DNA from: Bacteroidota bacterium
GTDB taxonomy: Bacteria; Bacteroidota; Bacteroidia; Flavobacteriales; Schleiferiaceae
Assembly (NCBI GenBank): GCA_003023665.1
Contig: PXYR01000024.1
Span: 1 to 18,221, forward strand
DNA length: 18,221 nucleotides
Direction of reading: 5' to 3'
Shown: in pieces, positions 1 to 6,133 of the stretch
Numbering within the stretch: the first letter of the stretch is position 1
Layout: every line of letters begins with the position of its first letter
Position numbers and translations under genes: made by a program
The notes under the pieces: generated by a model
What the model was told of the DNA's origin: nothing
The model's input: only the letters and a program-made list of their open reading frames with translations
Database searches by the model: none

Positions 1-655
1 CTTTCTCCCCATCTATACGTCCTTTAGTCACATCACTTCCTTGATCTTCTCTACTCAGTATATGGTGAAACTCTAAGCGGTCTACATAGTTGTTTTTTAA
101 GTCTTCTAGGGCGTCTTTAAAGATGATGCTGTTGCTGTTTTTGTTACCATAAAAAAGAGTGAATGTGTTTTTTTCATTGCTTTCCAAAACAGTTTTTGCT
201 ATTGACATTATTGGGGTAATCCCGGAGCCAGCAGCCCAACCTACAACATGGGAGATTGATTCAGACGGTTGCCATTTAAAGTTTCCCATCGGGGGCATAC
301 TTTCTATGGTTGTTCCCGCCTTAAGGTTTCGGTTTGCGTATGTTGAAAATTTTCCTCCCTCTATCTCCTTCACCGCTACCCGAAGCTCCCCGTCACTTGG
401 TGCGGCACATATTGAATATGAACGCCTTACCTCTTCTCCGTCAATGTTTGTTTTGAGAGTTAAATACTGACCCGGAATAAACGTGAAGGTCTTTTTAAGC
501 TCTTCTGAGACTTCAAAAGAAATGCTGACCGCTTCTTCTGTTTCTCTTCGTACCTCAGAAACGGTTAAAGGGTAGAATTTTGTGTCTGTTGTTTTGGCCG
601 TAACAGCCATCAAAGACGATTTTTCTTCTTTCTTTTTTTTGAAAAACTTCAACAT
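1..655 (-). CDS. paaE: Phenylacetyl-CoA epoxidase reductase subunit PaaE (3' part off the left edge)
   Basis: PaaE is the FAD and [2Fe-2S] reductase that passes electrons from NADPH to the diiron oxygenase PaaABC, which epoxidises the ring of phenylacetyl-CoA in the cytoplasm. The visible 218 residues cover the ferredoxin-reductase half. They include the FAD-binding RRSYSIC (residues 77-83), a pyridine-nucleotide motif AAGSGITP (141-148), and a family-typical GRIDGEK at the window edge. The C-terminal 2Fe-2S ferredoxin domain lies beyond position 1 and cannot be seen. The ATG at 655 gives a Lys-rich leader (MLKFFKKKKE). A second in-frame ATG at 610 (MAVTAKTTDTKFY) fits the usual family N-terminus better, so the start is uncertain by 15 codons. 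The gene is divergent from paaA with 98 bp between them. The identification is very secure. Confidence 0.95.
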   Translation of the reverse strand, partial: MLKFFKKKKEEKSSLMAVTAKTTDTKFYPLTVSEVRRETEEAVSISFEVSEELKKTFTFIPGQYLTLKTNIDGEEVRRSYSICAAPSDGELRVAVKEIEGGKFSTYANRNLKAGTTIESMPPMGNFKWQPSESISHVVGWAAGSGITPIMSIAKTVLESNEKNTFTLFYGNKNSNSIIFKDALEDLKNNYVDRLEFHHILSREDQGSDVTKGRIDGEK

Positions 656-673
656 GCGTCGTAATTTGAAGAG

Positions 674-704
674 CAAAGGTAAGCCCGATTTTAAACCATA
701 ACAA
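674..704 (-). promoter_or_regulatory. Bacteroidetes-type promoter for paaE
   Basis: Read on the minus strand, a TTG at 704-702 is followed after 20 bp by TACCTTTG at 681-674. This is a perfect match to the Bacteroidetes -7 consensus TAnnTTTG, with a plausible -33 element. It would start transcription about 10-15 nt before the ATG at 655. The match is visible; that it is used is inferred. Confidence 0.55.
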
Positions 705-717
705 GAGATAGCTTGTT
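700..717. promoter_or_regulatory. Candidate operator: inverted repeat between paaE and paaA
   Basis: AACAAG (700-705) and CTTGTT (712-717) form a 6-bp inverted repeat with a 6-bp spacer. It lies between the two divergent -7 boxes and overlaps the -33 element of paaE. Phenylacetate genes are commonly controlled by TetR-type PaaR or GntR-type PaaX repressors, so one operator could control both directions. The regulator is not in this window, and a repeat this short can occur by chance in AT-rich DNA. Confidence 0.35.
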
Positions 718-723
718 GTGTTT

Positions 724-731
724 TAACTTTG
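724..731 (+). promoter_or_regulatory. Bacteroidetes-type -7 box for paaA
   Basis: TAACTTTG matches the TAnnTTTG consensus exactly and lies 22 bp before the paaA ATG at 754. No good -33 TTTG is seen at the normal distance. That could fit an activated or weak promoter. Confidence 0.45.
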
Positions 732-753
732 CAAATAACCAAATACACAGAAT

Positions 754-1710
754 ATGGGAACCAACGTTTCTCTAGAAGACAAATTCCAAGCCTACGTAGA
801 CGCCGAAAACAAGGTGGAACCTAAGGATTGGATGCCTGAAAAGTACCGCAGAACCCTTATTCGCCAAATCTCTCAACACGCTCATAGCGAAATTATTGGG
901 ATGCAGCCAGAGGCGAATTGGATCACCCGTGCGCCTTCATTAAGAGCCAAGCTAATTCTTCTTGCCAAGGTTCAAGACGAAGCAGGACATGGACTGTATT
1001 TATATTCGGCAGCAGAAACTCTTGGGGAACCCAGAGAAAAAATGATTGCCGATCTTCAAAGCGGTAAAGCTAAATACAGCTCCATTTTTAATTATCCCAC
1101 ACCTTCTTGGGCGGACATGGGTACAATAGGCTGGTTGGTTGACGGTGCCGCTATTCAAAACCAGGTGATGCTCACTAGAACATCATACGGACCTTACGCA
1201 CGCGCCATGGTAAAAATCTGTAAAGAAGAGAGTTTTCACCAAAGACAAGGGTACGAAATTGTTATGAAGCTTGCGCAAGGCACACCGGAGCAACGTTCCA
1301 TGGCCCAAGAAAGCCTTAATCGCTGGTGGTGGCCGTCTCTAATGATGTTTGGCCCTTCAGATGATAACAGCCCGAACTCTGAACAGAGCATGCAATGGAA
1401 AATTAAGCGCAAGAGCAACGATACGCTTCGTCAAGAATTTATAGACAAAACTGTTCCCCAAGCTGAGTATCTTGGCCTCACAATTCCTGATGCTGATTTG
1501 AAATGGAATCCTGAGCGCGGTCACTATGACTTTGGTGAAATCGATTGGAGCGAATTTTACGAGGTAATCAAAGGCAACGGACCTTGTAACAAGGAACGAA
1601 TAGCTCATCACAAAAAAGCACATGAAGATGGCGCCTGGGTTAGAGAGGCAGCCAATGCATATGCAAAAAAACAATCGGCAAGAAAGGCTAAAGACACTCC
1701 TGCTGCATAA
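754..1710 (+). CDS. paaA: Phenylacetyl-CoA epoxidase subunit PaaA (catalytic diiron)
   Basis: PaaA is the oxygenase subunit that carries the diiron centre and converts phenylacetyl-CoA to its ring-1,2-epoxide. The 318-residue protein has the ferritin-like carboxylate/histidine pattern: Glu46 in HAHSEIIG, Glu76 and His79 in VQDEAGHG, and Glu159 with His162 in KEESFHQRQG. Length is normal for the family. The only alteration seen is an ordinary Lys/Ala-rich C-terminal tail. The gene starts at the ATG 22 bp after a TAACTTTG -7 box and heads a paaA-paaB-paaC operon, with 18 bp to paaB. It works with PaaC (structural partner), PaaB (small bridging subunit) and PaaE (reductase). Confidence 0.97.
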   Translation: MGTNVSLEDKFQAYVDAENKVEPKDWMPEKYRRTLIRQISQHAHSEIIGMQPEANWITRAPSLRAKLILLAKVQDEAGHGLYLYSAAETLGEPREKMIADLQSGKAKYSSIFNYPTPSWADMGTIGWLVDGAAIQNQVMLTRTSYGPYARAMVKICKEESFHQRQGYEIVMKLAQGTPEQRSMAQESLNRWWWPSLMMFGPSDDNSPNSEQSMQWKIKRKSNDTLRQEFIDKTVPQAEYLGLTIPDADLKWNPERGHYDFGEIDWSEFYEVIKGNGPCNKERIAHHKKAHEDGAWVREAANAYAKKQSARKAKDTPAA

Positions 1711-1728
1711 AACCTAATCACAACCGCT

Positions 1729-2016
1729 ATGAGTGAATCAAATTGGAAACTTTGGGAAGTGTTTCTCAGAAGCAAGAATGGTCTTTCGCACAAACATGTG
1801 GGTAGTCTTCACGCTGCTGATGCGGACATGGCCATCAAAAATGCGCGAGATGTATATACAAGAAGATCAGAAGGTATTAGTATATGGGTTGTCCCTTCGG
1901 AAGAAATTACCGCTAGCGCTCCTGATGAAAAAGATCCTTTATTTACCCCTTCAGATGATAAGGTGTATCGCCATCCTACCTTTTATGACATCCCGGATGA
2001 TGTTGAACACATGTAA
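1729..2016 (+). CDS. paaB: Phenylacetyl-CoA epoxidase subunit PaaB
   Basis: This is a small 95-residue subunit of the PaaABCE epoxidase. It has the family signatures WEVFLRSKNGLSHKHVGSLH near the N-terminus, a central VYTRR and IWVVPS, and a C-terminal stretch of the KVYRHPTFYDIP type. PaaB has no catalytic centre and is thought to help assemble PaaA-PaaC pairs. The gene lies 18 bp after paaA and its stop codon directly abuts the start region of paaC, so translational coupling is likely. Confidence 0.95.
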   Translation: MSESNWKLWEVFLRSKNGLSHKHVGSLHAADADMAIKNARDVYTRRSEGISIWVVPSEEITASAPDEKDPLFTPSDDKVYRHPTFYDIPDDVEHM

Positions 2017-2019
2017 GTG

Positions 2020-2811
2020 ATGGCAGGAGGTTGGTTAAACAGTGTAAAGCGTGACTTCACTAAAGAAGAGGCTTTAAAAGAGTATTTATATTTCCTTGCG
2101 GACGACTCCCTTATTCTAGGACAGCAACTCAGCAAATGGTGTTCAAACGGACCTGTTTTGGAGCAAGATATTGCTATAATTAATACTGCACTAGATCATA
2201 TTGGACGGGCAAGGTTGTTATATCAAGAACTTGCTCGGCTGGAAGGAAACGGTGCCACAGAGGACACGTTGGCTTATTTCAGGGATCATTTAAATTTTAA
2301 GAACGCATTATTAGTGGAACAGCCCAACGGACACTGGGGAGACACTATAGCTAGAAGCTTTCTAATAGACACTTTTAATTTTTACCTCTATGATTCTCTA
2401 AGGAATTGTAAGGTCGATTCCATTAAGGCTATTGCGGAAAAAGCAATTAAAGAAATTTCTTACCAAGCACAGTGGAGTGCAGAATGGGTGGTTCGCTTGG
2501 GTGATGGAACAGAAGAAAGCCATGCTAAAATTCAAGAAAGCATAGATAACTTATGGATGTGGAGCGGAGAGCTCTTTGAAAACCATCCGGTCTTTGAAGT
2601 TTTAAATGACGACCTTCCTTCGTTTGTTTCTATAAAAGAACAATGGATTAAAAAGGTGGGTCAAGTACTCAAAATGGGAACGTTAATTATGCCCTCACCG
2701 GAACTCTGGATGCAAACAGGGGGTCGTTATGGTATACACTCTTCACAACTCGGTTTTATCTTAGGAGAAATGCAAAGTCTCGCTCGCTCTTATCCAAACG
2801 CTAGCTGGTAG
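2020..2811 (+). CDS. paaC: Phenylacetyl-CoA epoxidase subunit PaaC
   Basis: PaaC is the structural partner of PaaA, a ferritin-like helical protein that pairs with PaaA but lacks a full diiron site. Family features include YLYFLADDSLILGQQLSKWC near the start, the ALDHIGRARLLYQ helix, and RYGIHSSQLGFILGEMQ near the end. I chose the ATG at 2020 (263 residues). A GTG at 2017 directly follows the paaB stop and would add one residue. paaC is the last gene of the operon here. The usual next gene paaD, for Fe-S maturation, is absent, and terminator-like sequences follow instead. Confidence 0.94.
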   Translation: MAGGWLNSVKRDFTKEEALKEYLYFLADDSLILGQQLSKWCSNGPVLEQDIAIINTALDHIGRARLLYQELARLEGNGATEDTLAYFRDHLNFKNALLVEQPNGHWGDTIARSFLIDTFNFYLYDSLRNCKVDSIKAIAEKAIKEISYQAQWSAEWVVRLGDGTEESHAKIQESIDNLWMWSGELFENHPVFEVLNDDLPSFVSIKEQWIKKVGQVLKMGTLIMPSPELWMQTGGRYGIHSSQLGFILGEMQSLARSYPNASW

Positions 2812-2820
2812 ATTAACAAA

Positions 2821-2851
2821 GTGTTAAGGTTGGGGCTTAAACCCTCTTTTT
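2821..2851 (+). terminator. Weak terminator-like hairpin after paaC (copy 1 of a duplicated element)
   Basis: TTAAG (2824-2828) can pair with CTTAA (2836-2840) around a G-rich loop, with imperfect extension by the flanking G and C bases, before TCTTTTTG. It begins 9 nt after the paaC stop. The sequence is clearly related to the stronger terminator at 2936-2970. The stem is AU-rich and imperfect, so termination may be partial. Confidence 0.4.
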
Positions 2852-2869
2852 GAACTCATTCTCTTTTTT

Positions 2870-2885
2870 TGGCACAGGCTTTGTA
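2870..2885 (+). promoter_or_regulatory. Sigma-54-like (-24/-12) promoter
   Basis: TGGCACAGGCTTTGTA fits the sigma-54 pattern TGGCAC-N5-TTGCW, with GG at 2871-2872 and, after exactly 10 bp, GT in place of the consensus GC at 2883-2884. A run of seven T precedes it. Expected transcription start is about 2896. No protein gene follows on the plus strand, only the hairpin-terminator segment below. Whether this organism has rpoN cannot be seen here. Confidence 0.5.
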
Positions 2886-2895
2886 CCTAAAGTAA

Positions 2896-2970
2896 TATCG
2901 ATAGTTTATCGTACGTGTTTTTGTGTTAAGCGAGTGAGGGTTAAGGTGGGGACTTTAGCCCTCTTTTTTT
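2896..2970 (+). ncRNA. Candidate small RNA of about 75 nt
   Basis: The segment from the predicted sigma-54 start to the end of a strong terminator has a compact RNA layout. A 5' hairpin is formed by CGATA (2899-2903), loop GTT and TATCG (2907-2911). A U/G-rich linker follows (about 2912-2935), then the terminator hairpin and U-tract. No start codon with a meaningful reading frame was noticed. It may be an independent small RNA or merely part of a long paaABC 3' untranslated region. I do not recognise it as a known RNA family. Confidence 0.4.
2936..2970 (+). terminator. Strong intrinsic terminator, plus direction
   Basis: A 12-bp stem (2936-2947 paired with 2952-2963, two G-U pairs) closes a GGGG loop and is followed by seven T (2964-2970). 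The 3' arm and T-tract overlap the last codons and stop of the minus-strand permease gene (ending at 2955). The reverse direction lacks a U-tract, so it works for plus-strand transcripts only. Confidence 0.85.
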
Positions 2971-3788
2971 GTTACAAGAAAAACGATAGCAAAACCAACG
3001 AAACTTATAACAGCCATTGAACCGCTGATTGAAGCGTTTAATATATTCGACAACATATAACCGCCGAATGAATTCAAAAATCCTTGAATGATTATCACTA
3101 CAACCATTCGTTTTAGGTCTTTAGTAATTAAATATGCTGTAGCGGCGGGGACCACCAAAAAAGCAATAACCAGAATAGCGCCTACGCTTTCAAAACTTAC
3201 TACCGTGGCCACGCTCGTTGCTGCCATCAACGAGTAGTGCCATATAGCTGTTTTGATGCCTATACTAGCCGCGAATTCAGAGTTAAAGCTGGTAAGAAGC
3301 CAACCCTTATAGCCTATCCAGAAAACCAATTGAATAAACGTGAACAACAATAGTAGCGTCCATACAGCGTCCGGTGCGGTTATTCCAAAGTAGGAAGTTT
3401 GTTGTAACGGAACAAAGGCTAGTTCACCGTGTAAAACGCAGTCAGCATCAATATCCGCTTGACCCGCATACTTGGTTACTAAAATTATTCCTATTGCAAA
3501 CAAAAACGTAAAGACGGTTCCCATCGCCGCATCGCCTTGTATTTTTCCCTTGTTTGAAAAAAAGTGAATTAAGAACGTGGTGAGTAATCCCATAATTATA
3601 GCACCTATAAGCAACGGAAAAGAAGCTCTTGAACCGCTTATTAAATAAGCAATGACAATACCTGGGAGTACCGCATGGGATAAAGCATCTCCCATCATGC
3701 TCATTTTTCTAAGTAAAAGCAGGTTTCCTAACATTCCTGTTGAAGAAGCCACTAGAAAACCCGTTAAAACTATCCAAAAGCCATCCAT
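2955..3788 (-). CDS. Metal ABC transporter permease (TroD/MntB/ZnuB family)
   Basis: This 277-residue integral membrane protein has about eight or nine hydrophobic segments and belongs to the ABC-3 family, which moves Zn, Mn or Fe ions across the inner membrane. Family marks are RKMSMMGDALSHAVLPGIV (around residues 28-46), the coupling-helix region facing the ATPase, and SVGAILVIAFLVVPAATAYL near the C-terminus. It is the distal gene of the binding protein - permease fusion - permease operon and starts 1 bp after the preceding stop. Its last codons overlap the plus-strand terminator. Metal specificity cannot be read from this subunit alone. Confidence 0.92.
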   Translation of the reverse strand: MDGFWIVLTGFLVASSTGMLGNLLLLRKMSMMGDALSHAVLPGIVIAYLISGSRASFPLLIGAIIMGLLTTFLIHFFSNKGKIQGDAAMGTVFTFLFAIGIILVTKYAGQADIDADCVLHGELAFVPLQQTSYFGITAPDAVWTLLLLFTFIQLVFWIGYKGWLLTSFNSEFAASIGIKTAIWHYSLMAATSVATVVSFESVGAILVIAFLVVPAATAYLITKDLKRMVVVIIIQGFLNSFGGYMLSNILNASISGSMAVISFVGFAIVFLVTKKEG

Positions 3789-3789
3789 A

Positions 3790-5094
3790 TTATGCTATAT
3801 CTGGGTCTGGAATGATTTCATGTATCTCTAAAAGTGGGTTGAATCTAGAACACAAACCTAACTCACCTAGTATTTCCTCTTCAATTTCTGGTGTTAAGAA
3901 ATGCTCCATAGTCTCAGCTTCATCATGAACTAGGTGAACGCTCATTTGCATTCTCCGCTGAAGGTAAACTTCCCAAATCTTGTGTCTTCTATCTATATCT
4001 GCTCCGTAATTTCTACCCGCCATACTTAACGTGTATCCGGTGTGCACTTTATAAACAAAACCTTTGTTTTTCAGCCTATTTATAGTCCTGTTCCATAGTT
4101 TTTGTTCAAAATACTGACGTGTATTTATTTGTGCTCGATCGAATAGTTTGCCTTTCCCTCTGACTTCGTTTTGCACTGCAGCTTTAAGTAAGTTTTCTTC
4201 ATTAATTCTTCTTCTTAAAAGCAGTTTATTCCATCGTTGGTAAACGATTCCTTTCTTTGGCGCAAACATCATTGATACAAACGCAATTATACTTACACAA
4301 ACTATAGTTAAAGGACCGGTAGGCATATTGGTTTCATAATAACTAATAAACGAGCCTAACCATCCACCCAACGCACCAAAACAACCGCTTATAATCAACA
4401 TAGGAACCAGGCGGTCCGTCCAAAATCTAGCCGCGGTGGGAGGTATAATTAACAGAGCGCTCATCATCACAATTCCTACAGCTTTTATTCCTACACTAAT
4501 TGTGAGAATAGTGAGTATGCTGATTAGAATATCAATCTTCTTCCTGCTTATTCCTATGCTTTGAGCATAATCTGAATTGAAAATAGTTGCTTTAATGCTC
4601 AGATAACTTGACATGACCAAAACAAAAACAACTAAACAAACCACTGCAAAAGTGGTGCTGTCTTCAGGTGTCATTGCTGCTGCATTCCCAAAAATGTAAT
4701 GATCCAAACCGCTTTGGTTACCCGAGAAACGCGACTGAATCATTGTAAGGAGAACAATGCCTAATCCAAAAAAACTTGATAATACAATTGCCAAAGCGCT
4801 ATCGCCCTTTATTTTACTTTTCTGAGTTATATAGTCCACCAACCAAATACTCATCCAGCCGCTTAACGCAGCACCCAAAATCATAATAATTGGGCTTTTG
4901 ACCCCGCTTAATAAAAAAGCAATTAATACACCTGGGAGCATACTATGAGCAACCGTCTCTCCTACTAAGGTTTTCTTTCTTAAAAAATTGAAGCTTCCTA
5001 CCATGCCGCTTACTGCCCCAAGAAGGACGATAGCAACTACTACAAACCTAACGTTTGGGTCTTCTAGCGTAATATATTTTAATAGTAAGTCCAA
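3790..5094 (-). CDS. Metal ABC permease fused to a DtxR/MntR-like metal-sensing domain (TroC-TroR type)
   Basis: Residues 1-285 form an ABC-3 permease (RKKTLVGETVAHSMLPGVLI at 39-58, VGIVMMSALLIIPPTAARF at 206-224, about eight membrane segments). After a basic linker, residues about 296-434 resemble a DtxR/MntR regulator: a winged helix ending in GYTLSMAGRNYGADIDRRHK, then a metal-binding and dimerisation region. Ligand spacing matches the family: His371, Glu375, His390, Glu394, Glu397, His398. Glu394 falls where MntR has Glu and DtxR has Cys, hinting at Mn-type sensing. The only start in reach is a TTG at 5094 that directly abuts the stop of the binding-protein gene. Such fusions are known in Bacteroidetes; the role of the tethered domain is inferred. 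Confidence 0.88.
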   Translation of the reverse strand: MDLLLKYITLEDPNVRFVVVAIVLLGAVSGMVGSFNFLRKKTLVGETVAHSMLPGVLIAFLLSGVKSPIIMILGAALSGWMSIWLVDYITQKSKIKGDSALAIVLSSFFGLGIVLLTMIQSRFSGNQSGLDHYIFGNAAAMTPEDSTTFAVVCLVVFVLVMSSYLSIKATIFNSDYAQSIGISRKKIDILISILTILTISVGIKAVGIVMMSALLIIPPTAARFWTDRLVPMLIISGCFGALGGWLGSFISYYETNMPTGPLTIVCVSIIAFVSMMFAPKKGIVYQRWNKLLLRRRINEENLLKAAVQNEVRGKGKLFDRAQINTRQYFEQKLWNRTINRLKNKGFVYKVHTGYTLSMAGRNYGADIDRRHKIWEVYLQRRMQMSVHLVHDEAETMEHFLTPEIEEEILGELGLCSRFNPLLEIHEIIPDPDIA

Positions 5095-6000
5095 TTATCT
5101 TAAATACTCCGCTATAGTTCGTGCATTGAATAACAACATATCAGTATATGTGTTTTGGTCCTCTTTATCACCCAATGAATCACTCAATAATTCGGGTCCT
5201 ATTTTTACTTCAAACCCTTTAGCTTTACATCCTTTTTGGACACTTATCATTGCCTGTGGGCTTATTATATTCTCTAAAAATATTGCAGGAATTTGCTGAT
5301 CAACAATAAAATCTACAAGGCCCGTGATTTCTTTTAAACCAAATTCACTTACTGTACTTGCACCCTGCAGGGTTTTCACATTAAAGCCAAAAGATCGACC
5401 AAAATAACTCAATGCATCATGAGTTGTTATAACCGTGCGTTGTCCTTCTGGTATTGAAGAAATTATGCTTTTCACCTGTTTAGCGACATTATTGATTTGT
5501 GAAAAGTATGCTTGCATATTAGAATCTAATTCATCCTTAAATTGAGGATACTCTGCAGATAGGTTTTGTGTTATGGTTGTAATAGCACTCCTTGTTAAAT
5601 CTAAATCAAACCAAACATGAGGATCTATCGATGCTGGAAAACTAGGGTCACGAATAATTAAATCCTGAGAATAATTTTGAGACGCGTTAATGATTAAAGG
5701 ACCTTCCATCTTCTTTAAAACCTCAATGATTTTACCTTCTAAATGCAAGCCGTGATAAATAATCACATCAGCGGATCTCAAAATATCCAAATCCCGTTTT
5801 GATGGCTTATACACATGAGGGTCTATTCCTGTTTTAAGTAATGGAATAATTTGCATTTCATTTGAGGCAATGTTTACAACCCAATCTGAAATAATGCTGG
5901 TAGTACAAACTATTTTTATTGTGTTTCCATTCTCTTTTTTTGACTTTGTTAAACATGCAGTCAATGAGAATAACAGTAGATAAAGCAGTACTTTACGCAT
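5095..6000 (-). CDS. Metal-binding lipoprotein of a Zn/Mn ABC transporter (TroA/ZnuA family)
   Basis: This is the substrate-binding protein that captures metal outside the inner membrane and hands it to the two permeases encoded next. A 15-residue signal peptide ends in the lipobox LTAC, with the lipidated Cys at residue 16. Likely metal ligands are His62 (GIDPHVYKP), His128 (SIDPHVWFD), His194 (TTHDALSYFG) and Asp274 (LLSDSL), the His3-Asp set of TroA/ZnuA-type proteins. A mildly acidic stretch exists, but there is no long His loop. I use the ATG at 6000 (301 residues). A start at 6027 would lie inside the likely -7 box. It is the first gene of the operon. No ATPase gene lies between it and the permeases, which is unusual. 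Confidence 0.93.
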   Translation of the reverse strand: MRKVLLYLLLFSLTACLTKSKKENGNTIKIVCTTSIISDWVVNIASNEMQIIPLLKTGIDPHVYKPSKRDLDILRSADVIIYHGLHLEGKIIEVLKKMEGPLIINASQNYSQDLIIRDPSFPASIDPHVWFDLDLTRSAITTITQNLSAEYPQFKDELDSNMQAYFSQINNVAKQVKSIISSIPEGQRTVITTHDALSYFGRSFGFNVKTLQGASTVSEFGLKEITGLVDFIVDQQIPAIFLENIISPQAMISVQKGCKAKGFEVKIGPELLSDSLGDKEDQNTYTDMLLFNARTIAEYLR

Positions 6001-6024
6001 CTTATTTTTATTTATTCTAAATAA

Positions 6025-6032
6025 CAAAAATA
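6025..6032 (-). promoter_or_regulatory. Bacteroidetes-type -7 box for the metal-uptake operon
   Basis: On the minus strand TATTTTTG matches TAnnTTTG exactly and ends 24 bp before the ATG at 6000. It rules against the longer reading frame starting at 6027. A clear -33 element was not found, and no MntR- or Fur-like palindrome is obvious in the 133-bp divergent gap (6001-6133). Confidence 0.45.
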
Positions 6033-6133
6033 CATGATGCAGGCGCTTAATAGCACATTGACTTCACTTTTTTTATTAGAACTCTTGAGTGCATATTCTA
6101 TTGTACTTTTAATGAAAATCTACAACCCAAATA

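Noticed and set aside
159..470. Plus-strand open frame of 103 codons
   Set aside because: It lies entirely over paaE, whose minus-strand frame has clear family motifs. The plus frame has none.
1733..2020. Second 95-codon plus frame overlapping paaB
   Set aside because: It is a shifted frame of paaB with no recognisable features.
6001..6027. Longer N-terminus (MLFRINKNK) for the metal-binding lipoprotein
   Set aside because: It would start inside the likely -7 box, and the signal peptide is complete and typical from the ATG at 6000.
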